From positions 1 to 37,890 of the forward strand of contig JAZKXZ010000006.1 in NCBI GenBank assembly GCA_045611845.1: DNA of 37,890 nucleotides, in the 5' to 3' direction. The notes beneath the pieces were generated by a model. That model searched no databases. It was given only the letters and a program-made list of their open reading frames with translations, and was not told the DNA's origin. How positions within the stretch are numbered: position 1 is the stretch's first letter; every line of letters starts with the position of its first letter. This DNA comes from Enterocola sp045611845 (lineage in GTDB: Bacteria > Bacteroidota > Bacteroidia > Bacteroidales > Paludibacteraceae). This document shows, piece by piece, positions 30,728 through 37,890 of this stretch. A program made the translations under genes and the position numbers.

Positions 30728-32278
30728 ATGATTCACGAATACGACATACGAGTTTTACCTAAGGTGGCTTCGAAAGAGGCATATCTTAAAGATTTTATCT
30801 CTAAGGAGAAGGGTATTGCTGCAAACAAAATAAATGCAGTACAAATTTTGCGTCGCTCAATAGATGCAAGAAGTCGCACTGTGTTTATGCAACTTAAGGT
30901 GCGTGTGTTTGTGGGTGAAAATCCTACACCTCCCACATTAATTAATAATAACTATCACGATGTGTCTAAATGCAAACAAGCCGTGGTGGTGGGAGCAGGA
31001 CCTGCGGGGCTATTTGCAGCGCTTCGTCTTATAGAACTTGGCGTGAAACCAATCGTATTGGAGCGTGGCAAAGATGTACATGCACGTCGTATTGATATTG
31101 CTCAAATTTCTCGTCAGCACAAAGTAGATCCTGAATCAAACTATAGTTTTGGTGAGGGTGGAGCAGGTGCTTATTCCGATGGTAAACTTTATACTCGAAG
31201 CAAAAAGAAAGGCGATGTAAATCGTATTCTTCAAATTTTCTGCATACACGGGGCAAACCCAAATATTCTTGTAGATGTTCACCCACACATTGGCACCGAC
31301 AAACTACCTAAGGTAATAGAAGCAATGCGTGAACGCATTAAAAGCTGTGGAGGCGAGGTGCATTTTTTAACTCGTGTAGATAAACTTCTTATTACAGATG
31401 GTAAAGTTACTGGCGTAGAAACCTCTACAGGTGAACAATTTATGGGTCCAGTAATTTTGGCAACTGGTCACTCTGCACGTGATACATATCGTATGCTTGC
31501 AGAAAATAAAATAGAACTAGAAGCAAAAGGTATTGCAGTGGGCGTGCGTTTGGAGCATCCACAACACCTTATAGATTGCATACAATATCACTCACCAAAA
31601 GGTAGAGGTGAATATCTTCCTCCTGCAGAGTATAGTTTTGTTACTCAAGCAGATGGAAGAGGAGTTTACTCATTTTGTATGTGTCCTGGTGGTTTTGTTG
31701 TGCCTGCGGCAACAGATCCAAATCAAGTGGTGGTAAATGGTATGTCGCCATCGAACCGTGGTTCTAAATGGTCAAACTCTGGTATGGTGGTAGAAATCCG
31801 TCCTGAAGATATTCCTGGCAGCGACGTATTTAATGTAATGCGTTTCCAAGAAGAAATGGAACAAACTGCATATATCAATGGTGGCGCTACTCAGGTAGCT
31901 CCAGCTCAACGTATGCAAGACTTTGTAAACAGAAAAATGTCGTTTGACCTGCCAGAAACATCATACGTGCCAGGTATAATTTCATCTCCACTACATTTTT
32001 TACTTCCTACAGAAGTTTCTAAACGTCTTCGTCAAGGTTTTATTCAATTTGGTAAATCTGCCAAAGGTTTCTTAACCAACGAAGCTACTCTTATTGGAGT
32101 GGAAACTCGCACTTCTGCACCTATTAGAATTATTCGTAATCCAGAAACTCTAGAACACATTTCTGTGCAAGGTCTTTACCCATGTGGTGAAGGTGCTGGC
32201 TATGCCGGTGGTATAGTATCTGCTGCCATCGATGGAGAACGCTGTGCTGAAATGCTCGCTCAAAGTTTGGGTGTATAA
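30728..32278 (+). CDS. FAD-dependent dehydrogenase (COG2509 type)
   Basis: This is a 516-residue flavoprotein. An N-terminal region of about 85 residues precedes the Rossmann FAD motif VVVGAGPAGLFAALRL (87-102 region), then VLERG, FGEGGAGAYSDGKL, VILATGHSARDTY and the C-terminal FAD-contact block YPCGEGAGYAGGIVSAAIDG. It belongs to the uncharacterised FAD-dependent dehydrogenases of COG2509; substrate unknown, cytoplasmic. No recognisable promoter follows the rpsP terminator, so the source of transcription is unclear. A terminator follows. Confidence 0.88.
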   Translation: MIHEYDIRVLPKVASKEAYLKDFISKEKGIAANKINAVQILRRSIDARSRTVFMQLKVRVFVGENPTPPTLINNNYHDVSKCKQAVVVGAGPAGLFAALRLIELGVKPIVLERGKDVHARRIDIAQISRQHKVDPESNYSFGEGGAGAYSDGKLYTRSKKKGDVNRILQIFCIHGANPNILVDVHPHIGTDKLPKVIEAMRERIKSCGGEVHFLTRVDKLLITDGKVTGVETSTGEQFMGPVILATGHSARDTYRMLAENKIELEAKGIAVGVRLEHPQHLIDCIQYHSPKGRGEYLPPAEYSFVTQADGRGVYSFCMCPGGFVVPAATDPNQVVVNGMSPSNRGSKWSNSGMVVEIRPEDIPGSDVFNVMRFQEEMEQTAYINGGATQVAPAQRMQDFVNRKMSFDLPETSYVPGIISSPLHFLLPTEVSKRLRQGFIQFGKSAKGFLTNEATLIGVETRTSAPIRIIRNPETLEHISVQGLYPCGEGAGYAGGIVSAAIDGERCAEMLAQSLGV

Positions 32279-32317
32279 AATCTAAATCATTTACATTATC
32301 CAAATTTTTTATATATA

Positions 32318-32352
32318 AACCGCCTAAATTTTTAACATTAGGCGGTTATTTT
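32318..32352 (+). terminator. Intrinsic terminator after the FAD dehydrogenase gene
   Basis: AACCGCCTA / TAGGCGGTT, 9 bp, with a 12-base loop and ATTTT tail. Confidence 0.75.
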
Positions 32353-32380
32353 GTTGTTTGAACGTATTTTTACGCTTGTT

Positions 32381-32414
32381 TTTGCATTATTTTAGGATTT
32401 AATTTGTAATTTTG
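32381..32414 (+). promoter_or_regulatory. Promoter of the polyamine operon
   Basis: TTTG (32381-32384), 22 bases, TAATTTTG (32407-32414). The ATG is at 32490. Confidence 0.5.
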
Positions 32415-32489
32415 CATTGTATTTTGAAAATCCAAGTGATTTACATTGGTAAAAATTAAACAAAGTAACTAAGTTAAATTCTACAGAAA

Positions 32490-33884
32490 ATGAAAAACAA
32501 GTACATTGATTTAATTGAGCAAACTGCAGATTTTCCTACTTCAGAATTTAGAGTAGAAGACAACGAACTGTATTTCAATGAAATACCTTTGATGGATATA
32601 ATTGAACAATACGGTACTCCACTAAAAATTACCTACCTTCCACGTATCACACAGCAAATTCAAAAGGCACGCCGTATGTTTAATGTGGCTATGGCAAAGG
32701 TGGATTATAATGCAGATTACCATTATTGTTATTGTACCAAGAGTTCACATTTCTCATTTGTGATGGAAGAAGTGTTGAAAAATGGAGTAAATGTAGAAAC
32801 TTCATCAGCATTTGATATTAATTTAATTGAGAATTTATACGAATCTGGTTTACTTAAAAAGGATACCTATATTATATGTAATGGATTTAAACGTCCACAA
32901 TACGTAGAAAATATTCAAAGTTTAATCAATGATGGATTTGAGAATCTAGTTGCAATTCTTGATAATAAATTTGAACTAGATTTGTTACTTAATGGTGCAG
33001 AAAACAAATTTAAAGTAGGTATTCGTATTGCATCAGAAGAAGAACCTAAGTTTGATTTCTATACTTCACGTTTAGGTATCAGACATAATGATATTCTTCC
33101 ATACTATTACGAGAAGATTAAAGACAATCCAAAAATAGAGCTTAAAATGCTTCACTTCTTTATTAATACAGGTATTAAAGATACCGCTTATTATTGGAGT
33201 GAACTTAGCAAAGCAGTAGAACTTTACTGCGAACTTAAGAAAATTTGTCCAGAACTAGATAGTTTGGATATCGGTGGTGGTTTCCCAATCGCTACTCATT
33301 TAGATCACGATTACGACTATGAGTATATGGCAGAGGAAATTGTGGCTCAAATTAAAAATATTTGCCAACAAAATGGTGTGCCAGAACCTAATATTTTCAC
33401 AGAGTTTGGTTCGTTTACAGTGGGCGAGAGTGGTGCTATTCTTTATAGCATTGTGAATCAAAAACAACAAAACGACCGTGAGCTTTGGAATATGATCGAC
33501 AGTTCTTTCATTACCACATTGCCAGACACTTGGGCTATCAACCAACGTTATATCTTGCTTGCTATCAACAATTGGGACAAAGAATATCAACGTGTTCACC
33601 TTGGTGGCTTAACTTGCGATAGTGAAGACTTCTATAGTGCAGGGCACAACAATGCTATTTTCTTGCCAAAAATAGACCCTACTGCTGAGCAACCACAATA
33701 TATTGGTCTATTCCACACAGGTGCTTATCAAGAGTCTTTAAGTGGTTTTGGTGGTATTCAACACTGCCTTATTCCTTCGCCTAAACACGTTGTAATAGGT
33801 CTAGACGAGAATGGCGAATATTATACAAAACTTTTCGCTAAGGAGCAATCTTATAAGTCGATGCTTAAAGTACTAGGATACTAG
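32490..33884 (+). CDS. speA: Arginine decarboxylase, short fold-III PLP type
   Basis: This is a 464-residue PLP decarboxylase of the alanine-racemase fold. The PLP lysine is K84 in YCYCTKSSHF; other motifs are GIRIASEEEPKF, FYTSRLGI, LHFFINTG, LDIGGGFPIA, TEFGSFTVGESG, the active-site Cys in LTCDSEDFY and FHTGAYQESLSGFGG. It closely resembles the 460-residue arginine decarboxylases of Flavobacteriia as I recall them, and is much shorter than the 630-residue SpeA of E. coli. The neighbouring agmatinase gene (31 bases downstream) supports arginine to agmatine to putrescine. Ornithine or diaminopimelate decarboxylase are less likely given that pairing. Confidence 0.85.
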   Translation: MKNKYIDLIEQTADFPTSEFRVEDNELYFNEIPLMDIIEQYGTPLKITYLPRITQQIQKARRMFNVAMAKVDYNADYHYCYCTKSSHFSFVMEEVLKNGVNVETSSAFDINLIENLYESGLLKKDTYIICNGFKRPQYVENIQSLINDGFENLVAILDNKFELDLLLNGAENKFKVGIRIASEEEPKFDFYTSRLGIRHNDILPYYYEKIKDNPKIELKMLHFFINTGIKDTAYYWSELSKAVELYCELKKICPELDSLDIGGGFPIATHLDHDYDYEYMAEEIVAQIKNICQQNGVPEPNIFTEFGSFTVGESGAILYSIVNQKQQNDRELWNMIDSSFITTLPDTWAINQRYILLAINNWDKEYQRVHLGGLTCDSEDFYSAGHNNAIFLPKIDPTAEQPQYIGLFHTGAYQESLSGFGGIQHCLIPSPKHVVIGLDENGEYYTKLFAKEQSYKSMLKVLGY

Positions 33885-33915
33885 TCGGTCAATTATAATA
33901 TGTAATTAATAAACA

Positions 33916-34764
33916 ATGATTTTCGGAGATTTTGAAGAAAAATATCGCAATTATGATGATGCGATGTTCGCAATATTACCAGTACCTTATGATGCAACAA
34001 GCACATGGGTAAAAGGTTCAGAAAAAGGTCCTAAGGCTTTTCTTGAGGCTTCATTTACACTAGAAAACTACGACGTAGAAACCAAAACAGAAGCCTACAA
34101 ACACGGCATTGCTACACTTGAGCCTATCACAGAAGACCGCACACCAGTGCTTCTTTGCGAAAGCGTAGAAAACGCAGTAAACCAAATACTTACAGACGAA
34201 AAATTCCCTGTAACAATTGGTGGCAACCACACAGTGAGCATAGGTGCAATTCGTGCAATGGCAAAAAAATATGGTAATCTTACCGTGCTTCAACTAGATG
34301 CTCACTCAGACCTTCGTCCAGAATATGAAGGTTCTCCACTAAACCATGCTTGCGTGATGAATCGTGCTCAAGAAGTGGCAGAAATCACTCAAGTGGGCAT
34401 TCGTAGCCAATGTGTAGAAGAACTTCCTTTCTTCAAAAAAGAACGTATGTTCTACGCACATGAAATTTTCGACAACAACAATTGGCAACAAAAAGCTGTT
34501 GATACACTTACAGAAAATGTTTATGTAACAATCGACCTTGACGTGTTCGACCCATCTGTTTTGCCTTCTACAGGCACACCAGAACCAGGCGGTCTAACAT
34601 ATTATCAAGTACTTCACTTCTTGCGTAAAGTGTTTGCAGAGCGCAATGTAATAGGTCTTGACATTGTGGAACTTTGCCCAAATCCAGTAGACAAAGCATC
34701 TGATTATTTGGCAGCACGTTTGGCTTATCAATTAATGACTTATCAAACACTAAAATGCAAGTAA
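33916..34764 (+). CDS. speB: Agmatinase (ureohydrolase)
   Basis: This 282-residue manganese enzyme splits agmatine into putrescine and urea. The metal ligands are present: GGNHT (His105), LDAHSD (Asp128, His130, Asp132) and DLDVFDP (Asp207, Asp209). Length is normal. It follows speA and overlaps ung by 10 bases. No urease genes are in the window. Confidence 0.93.
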   Translation: MIFGDFEEKYRNYDDAMFAILPVPYDATSTWVKGSEKGPKAFLEASFTLENYDVETKTEAYKHGIATLEPITEDRTPVLLCESVENAVNQILTDEKFPVTIGGNHTVSIGAIRAMAKKYGNLTVLQLDAHSDLRPEYEGSPLNHACVMNRAQEVAEITQVGIRSQCVEELPFFKKERMFYAHEIFDNNNWQQKAVDTLTENVYVTIDLDVFDPSVLPSTGTPEPGGLTYYQVLHFLRKVFAERNVIGLDIVELCPNPVDKASDYLAARLAYQLMTYQTLKCK

Positions 34765-35417
34765 AAATAGAAAAATCGTGGCAAGAGGTATTACAAACCG
34801 AGTTTGACAAGCCTTATTTCGAAAGTTTAGTAGGGTTTGTGAAGCAGGAGTATGCCTCACGCACAATTTTTCCACCTGCAGCACAAATCTTTTCTGCATT
34901 CTACACTTGTCCTTTCAATGATGTAAAAGTAGTAATTTTAGGACAAGACCCATACCATGGACCTAGTCAGGCTCATGGTTTATGTTTTTCTGTAAACGAC
35001 GGCATTCCATTTCCGCCATCACTTCAAAATATCTTTAAGGAAATTTCTTCAGATTTAGGTATCCCAATGCCAAAGAGTGGAAATCTTACTCGTTGGGCAG
35101 AGCAGGGGGTGTTACTGCTTAACGCAACACTTACTGTGAGAGCATCTCAAGCAGGTTCGCATCAAGGCAAAGGTTGGGAAGAATTTACCGACTCAGTAAT
35201 AAAAATTATCTCAGAAAAGGCAGAAAACGTAGTTTTTATTCTTTGGGGCTCATACGCCATCAAGAAAAAAGCACTTATCAACACCTCAAAACACTGCATC
35301 CTCACAGCACCACACCCTTCGCCACTATCATCATATCGTGGCTTCTTCGGCTGCAAACACTTCTCAAAAACCAACGAATACCTTCAATCAGTAGGTAAAA
35401 CTCTGATAAATTGGTGA
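34755..35417 (+). CDS. ung: Uracil-DNA glycosylase, family 1
   Basis: This 220-residue base-excision-repair enzyme has the catalytic water-activating motif GQDPYHG (63-69; Asp65), the uracil-binding Phe region GLCFSVNDG, WAEQGVLLLNATLTV, and the DNA-intercalation loop HPSPLSSYRG (187-196). The start lies inside the speB gene (10-base overlap), so the two are co-translated although functionally unrelated. Confidence 0.96.
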   Translation: MQVKIEKSWQEVLQTEFDKPYFESLVGFVKQEYASRTIFPPAAQIFSAFYTCPFNDVKVVILGQDPYHGPSQAHGLCFSVNDGIPFPPSLQNIFKEISSDLGIPMPKSGNLTRWAEQGVLLLNATLTVRASQAGSHQGKGWEEFTDSVIKIISEKAENVVFILWGSYAIKKKALINTSKHCILTAPHPSPLSSYRGFFGCKHFSKTNEYLQSVGKTLINW

Positions 35418-35441
35418 AAATCAAGTTTAAGCAAGAAAATA

Positions 35442-36239
35442 CTACCAACAAAGCACGTACAAATCACCTCTTGGGTTGATGCACATTAGGGGAGTGGTGG
35501 TTTGTTTAAAAAGGTGTTGTTCTTTTGGGCCGAAGATGATGTCGTCTAGGCCGTAGTCGCGAGAGTTTGTGATAAGCACCATGCCGTATTCGCCTTTCAT
35601 AGCCATTTCTACGGCTTCTTTTTCTACCTTGAAGCTGTCTTTTGTGCCTTTCTCAGCGGAATAGTTTAGTTCAAAACCATTGTAAACTTTGGTAATGGCA
35701 TCCACATTTTTTTGAGCACGTGTGCCGTAATCTTTGGCTTGCAAAATTTGTATTTCACTACCCAAGAAACGACCCATATTAGAAGAGTAGGAGCCTTTTT
35801 CTTTTTCTTCGGGAAGGAATGCTACTGGAACTAGAATTTTGCTAAAATCTGGCGCAGACATGGTGTCTTTTAGCATTACAAATGGAATTCTTAGGTCGCG
35901 AAAACCTTTAAAGAAGTTCATTGGACGGTAGAAACCTCTTTTTTTAGAAAATTCCACAAATATAATAGGGGTTTCGGTGCGTTCTGTAAGAGATACAATA
36001 TCTTCAAAACCACCATCTACGCTTTCACAAATAAATGGAATATCACCAAGCTCAGATTTTTCTTTCTCAAGCTCTGATTTAAATTCTTCAGACATATTAC
36101 TTTCCCACACTAGCATTGTAAGCCCTTTATTAAAGCCTTTTGCAAAAATTTTGCCTGCTGTAAAGGCATTTTTTGGAAAATAATCACCATGTGCTAGCAC
36201 CAAAAAGTGTCTGCTATATTCTATTTCGCGTAGATTCAT
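35442..36239 (-). CDS. Universal-stress-protein-like protein
   Basis: This is a 265-residue cytoplasmic protein, predicted as two Usp-like halves: LVLAHGDYFPKNAFTAGKIFAKGF near the N-terminus and, after about residue 135, KILVPVAFLPEEKEKG, GRFLGSEIQILQAKD, GMVLITNSRDYGL and a final segment FKQTTTPLMCINP that resembles the Usp C-terminal strand. The G-2x-G-9x-G ATP motif is not clear. ATG 36239 (MNLREIEYSRHFLVL) is chosen; an upstream in-frame ATG at 36338 would add 33 residues without family character. Family call is moderate. Confidence 0.6.
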   Translation of the reverse strand: MNLREIEYSRHFLVLAHGDYFPKNAFTAGKIFAKGFNKGLTMLVWESNMSEEFKSELEKEKSELGDIPFICESVDGGFEDIVSLTERTETPIIFVEFSKKRGFYRPMNFFKGFRDLRIPFVMLKDTMSAPDFSKILVPVAFLPEEKEKGSYSSNMGRFLGSEIQILQAKDYGTRAQKNVDAITKVYNGFELNYSAEKGTKDSFKVEKEAVEMAMKGEYGMVLITNSRDYGLDDIIFGPKEQHLFKQTTTPLMCINPRGDLYVLCW

Positions 36240-36326
36240 AATAATTGTCAAAAAATATTCCGTAAAGGTATTAAAGATTTTCATAACACACAAAAAAATA
36301 CTAAATTTGCAACTTAATTTTTCAAG

Positions 36327-36407
36327 TAGCGAGAGCAATGCTAAGCTCGCTTAAGCATTGCCGAGTCACGTAGAAAAATCACGAGCATAGCGAGTAGTTT
36401 ACAATTA
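36327..36407 (+). repeat. 81-bp double-hairpin intergenic element, copy 2 (upstream of hisS)
   Basis: It matches 16160-16240 at 75 of 81 positions. It ends 13 bases before the hisS ATG, so it must lie in the hisS leader or promoter. No TTAGGAG array precedes this copy. Confidence 0.8.
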
Positions 36408-36420
36408 TTACAATATAATC

Positions 36421-37782
36421 ATGGCAAAACCTTCAATTCCAAAAGGAACACGCGATTTTCTTCCAGAAGAAATGCGTAAACGTAATTATATCTTCAACAC
36501 CATTAAAGAAGTGTATGCTCTTTATGGTTTTCAACAAATAGAAACTCCAGCAATGGAAAATCTTTCTACACTTATGGGTAAATATGGTGAAGAAGGAGAT
36601 AAATTGTTGTTTAAAATATTGAATTCTGGCGATTTTCTTTCTGGTCTTACAGAAGAAGATTACGCAAATAGAAATAGCAATAAGGCTGTGTCTCGTCTGT
36701 CTGAAAAAGGACTTCGTTACGACCTTACAGTTCCTTTTGCACGTTTTGTGGTTCAATATAGAGACCAAATTAAATTCCCATTCCGCAGATACCAAATTCA
36801 ACCAGTTTGGCGTGCAGACCGTCCTCAAAAGGGTCGTTATAGAGAGTTCTTCCAATGCGATGCCGATATTGTAGGTAGCGATTCTTTGCTAAACGAGTTG
36901 GAACTACTTCAAATTGCAAATGAAGTGTTTAAACGCTTCGGAATAAGAGTTTGCATTAAGCTAAACAATCGTAAAGTTCTAGCAGGTATTGCAGAAGTAG
37001 TGGGTGCGCCAGAAAAAATTGTTGATATTACTGTTGCAATAGATAAACTTGACAAAATTGGTCTTGAAAAAGTAAATGCTGAACTTATTGCTAAAGGCTT
37101 AACAGAAGAAAATGTAAGCAAACTTCAACCTATTTTAGCTCTTTCTGGCAACAATAGCGAGAAACTTGCTAGGCTGAAAGACGTGCTTGCAGCTTCTGAA
37201 ATTGGTCTTAAAGGTGTGGAAGAACTTGAAACACTATTTGGTTACACCGCAAACTTAGACTTCACTGCAGAATTAGAACTAGACCTTACACTTGCTCGTG
37301 GTCTTAACTACTATACCGGTACAATTATTGAGGTGAAAGCACTTGACGTGCAAATTGGTAGCATTACTGGTGGTGGTAGATACGATAACTTAACAGGTGT
37401 ATTTGGAGTAGATGGACTTTCTGGAGTGGGTATCTCTTTCGGCGCAGACCGCATTTACGACGTGCTAAACCAACTAGATTTATATCCAAAAACTACCGTT
37501 AACCAAACACAAGTTATATTCCTAAACTTTGGCGAAAAAGAAATGAGTTTCTGCATCCCTGTGCTTGCAAAACTTCGTGCTGCTGGCATTTCTACAGAAA
37601 TGTATCCTGATGCAGTGAAGTTCAAAAAACAAATGCAATATGCCAACGACCGCAATATTCCATTTGTGGCTATAGTGGGTGAGAGTGAAATGGCAGAAAA
37701 TGTGATTACACTTAAAAATATGACCACTGGCGAACAAGAAAAAGTGTTAATAAATGATATAGTTTCTAAACTAGCACAATAA
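36421..37782 (+). CDS. hisS: Histidyl-tRNA synthetase
   Basis: This is a 453-residue class II enzyme. Motifs: KGTRDFLPEEM (8-18), the class II motif 2 region RYQIQPVWRADRPQKGRYRE, the histidine-binding LARGLNYYTGTIIE and motif 3 GGGRYDNLTG ... VGISFGADRI. A C-terminal anticodon-binding domain follows (QVIFLNFGEKEM to the end). No T-box is expected or seen; a repeat element fills the space before the start. A terminator follows. Confidence 0.97.
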   Translation: MAKPSIPKGTRDFLPEEMRKRNYIFNTIKEVYALYGFQQIETPAMENLSTLMGKYGEEGDKLLFKILNSGDFLSGLTEEDYANRNSNKAVSRLSEKGLRYDLTVPFARFVVQYRDQIKFPFRRYQIQPVWRADRPQKGRYREFFQCDADIVGSDSLLNELELLQIANEVFKRFGIRVCIKLNNRKVLAGIAEVVGAPEKIVDITVAIDKLDKIGLEKVNAELIAKGLTEENVSKLQPILALSGNNSEKLARLKDVLAASEIGLKGVEELETLFGYTANLDFTAELELDLTLARGLNYYTGTIIEVKALDVQIGSITGGGRYDNLTGVFGVDGLSGVGISFGADRIYDVLNQLDLYPKTTVNQTQVIFLNFGEKEMSFCIPVLAKLRAAGISTEMYPDAVKFKKQMQYANDRNIPFVAIVGESEMAENVITLKNMTTGEQEKVLINDIVSKLAQ

Positions 37783-37789
37783 AACTTTA

Positions 37790-37822
37790 TTTTTAATCGT
37801 TTTTACTGAAAACGATTAAAAA
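37790..37822 (+). terminator. Terminator of hisS
   Basis: A 14-bp stem TTTTTAATCGTTTT / AAAACGATTAAAAA with loop TACTG, 8 bases after the stop. It would work on either strand. Confidence 0.65.
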
Positions 37823-37823
37823 T

Positions 37824-37890
37824 AGTTAGGAGTTAGGAGTTAGAAGTTAGGAATTCTGAATTTTAATTGTGAATTGTGCATTGTGAATTG
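37824..37890. repeat. TTAGGAG heptamer array, copy 4, followed by AATTGTG heptamers
   Basis: GTTAGGAGTTAGGAGTTAGA... (37824-37852), then AATTGTGAATTGTGCATTGT... in 7-base steps to the window end. Both are simple intergenic arrays and run out of the window. Confidence 0.75.

Noticed and set aside
34755..34764. Overlap of speB and ung as a sign of functional coupling
   Set aside because: A 10-base overlap is common in compact operons; the functions are unrelated and no further evidence was seen.
36240..36338. Extended start of the Usp-like gene
   Set aside because: The extra 33 residues are low-complexity and hydrophobic from AT-rich leader DNA, overlapping the repeat element before hisS.

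Overview
The window reads as a chromosomal segment of an AT-rich member of the Bacteroidota, most likely order Bacteroidales. Three things point there: type IX secretion (T9SS) C-terminal sorting domains on two proteins; many promoters of the Bacteroidota form (-33 TTTG, about 20 bases, -7 TAnnTTTG); and lineage-typical genes (DUF4301 protein, Ala/Glu-tailed ribosomal protein S16, CTC-type L25, a glycogen cluster of debranching enzyme + GT4 + GH57, and the 464-residue arginine decarboxylase paired with agmatinase). No complete RNA gene and no CRISPR array were seen.

Layout. 1-882: 3' part of a UDP-GlcNAc 2-epimerase gene. 883-9500: a low-GC accessory island. It holds an IS21-like repeat scar and a reverse-strand gene remnant. 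Next comes a tightly coupled three-gene operon (DUF262 protein, DUF3696-type ATPase, and a 313-residue protein whose C-terminus resembles the colicin E3 ribonuclease domain). Then follow an IS66 relic, an unknown Cys-rich protein, a DUF2971 protein, an IS256-like end, a three-gene operon with two paralogous membrane-anchored proteins, a candidate small RNA and a lipocalin gene fragment. Two pieces of a tRNA-Val(UAC) anticodon arm (4922-4944 and 7358-7372) look like attachment-site scars. 9819-11040: two secreted or surface proteins. 11081-14399: a polysaccharide ABC exporter (permease + ATPase), a superoxide reductase and a GT4 glycosyltransferase. 14436-15983 (minus): an L25 / peptidyl-tRNA hydrolase / S4-domain protein operon. 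16291-18611: methionine synthesis through O-acetylhomoserine (MetY then MetA; MetA carries Glu111, the acetyl-CoA marker). 18729-23536: an FG-GAP protein and a large T9SS cargo. 23743-28215: glycogen operon. 28278-37782: DUF4301, S16, FAD dehydrogenase, SpeA-SpeB-Ung, a Usp-like protein and HisS.

The strongest candidate for a new system is the 1468-4872 operon. Its third protein has D265-x-x-H-G-x-x-E272, the same spacing as the catalytic Asp510/His513/Glu517 of colicin E3, a 16S rRNA nuclease. With a DUF262 protein and an AAA-type ATPase in front and no obvious immunity gene, it looks like a defence module that would stop translation on infection. This is inference from motifs and context. 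A second unexplained module is the paralogous membrane pair at 7580-9001.

The housekeeping part is also marked by compound intergenic repeats: 7-base TTAGGAG arrays and about 80-bp double-hairpin elements containing AAAAATCAC, several of them just upstream of genes. Two enzymes look catalytically altered: the GH57 protein of the glycogen operon, and the esterase-like domain of the T9SS protein, where the nucleophile serine position is Asp260.
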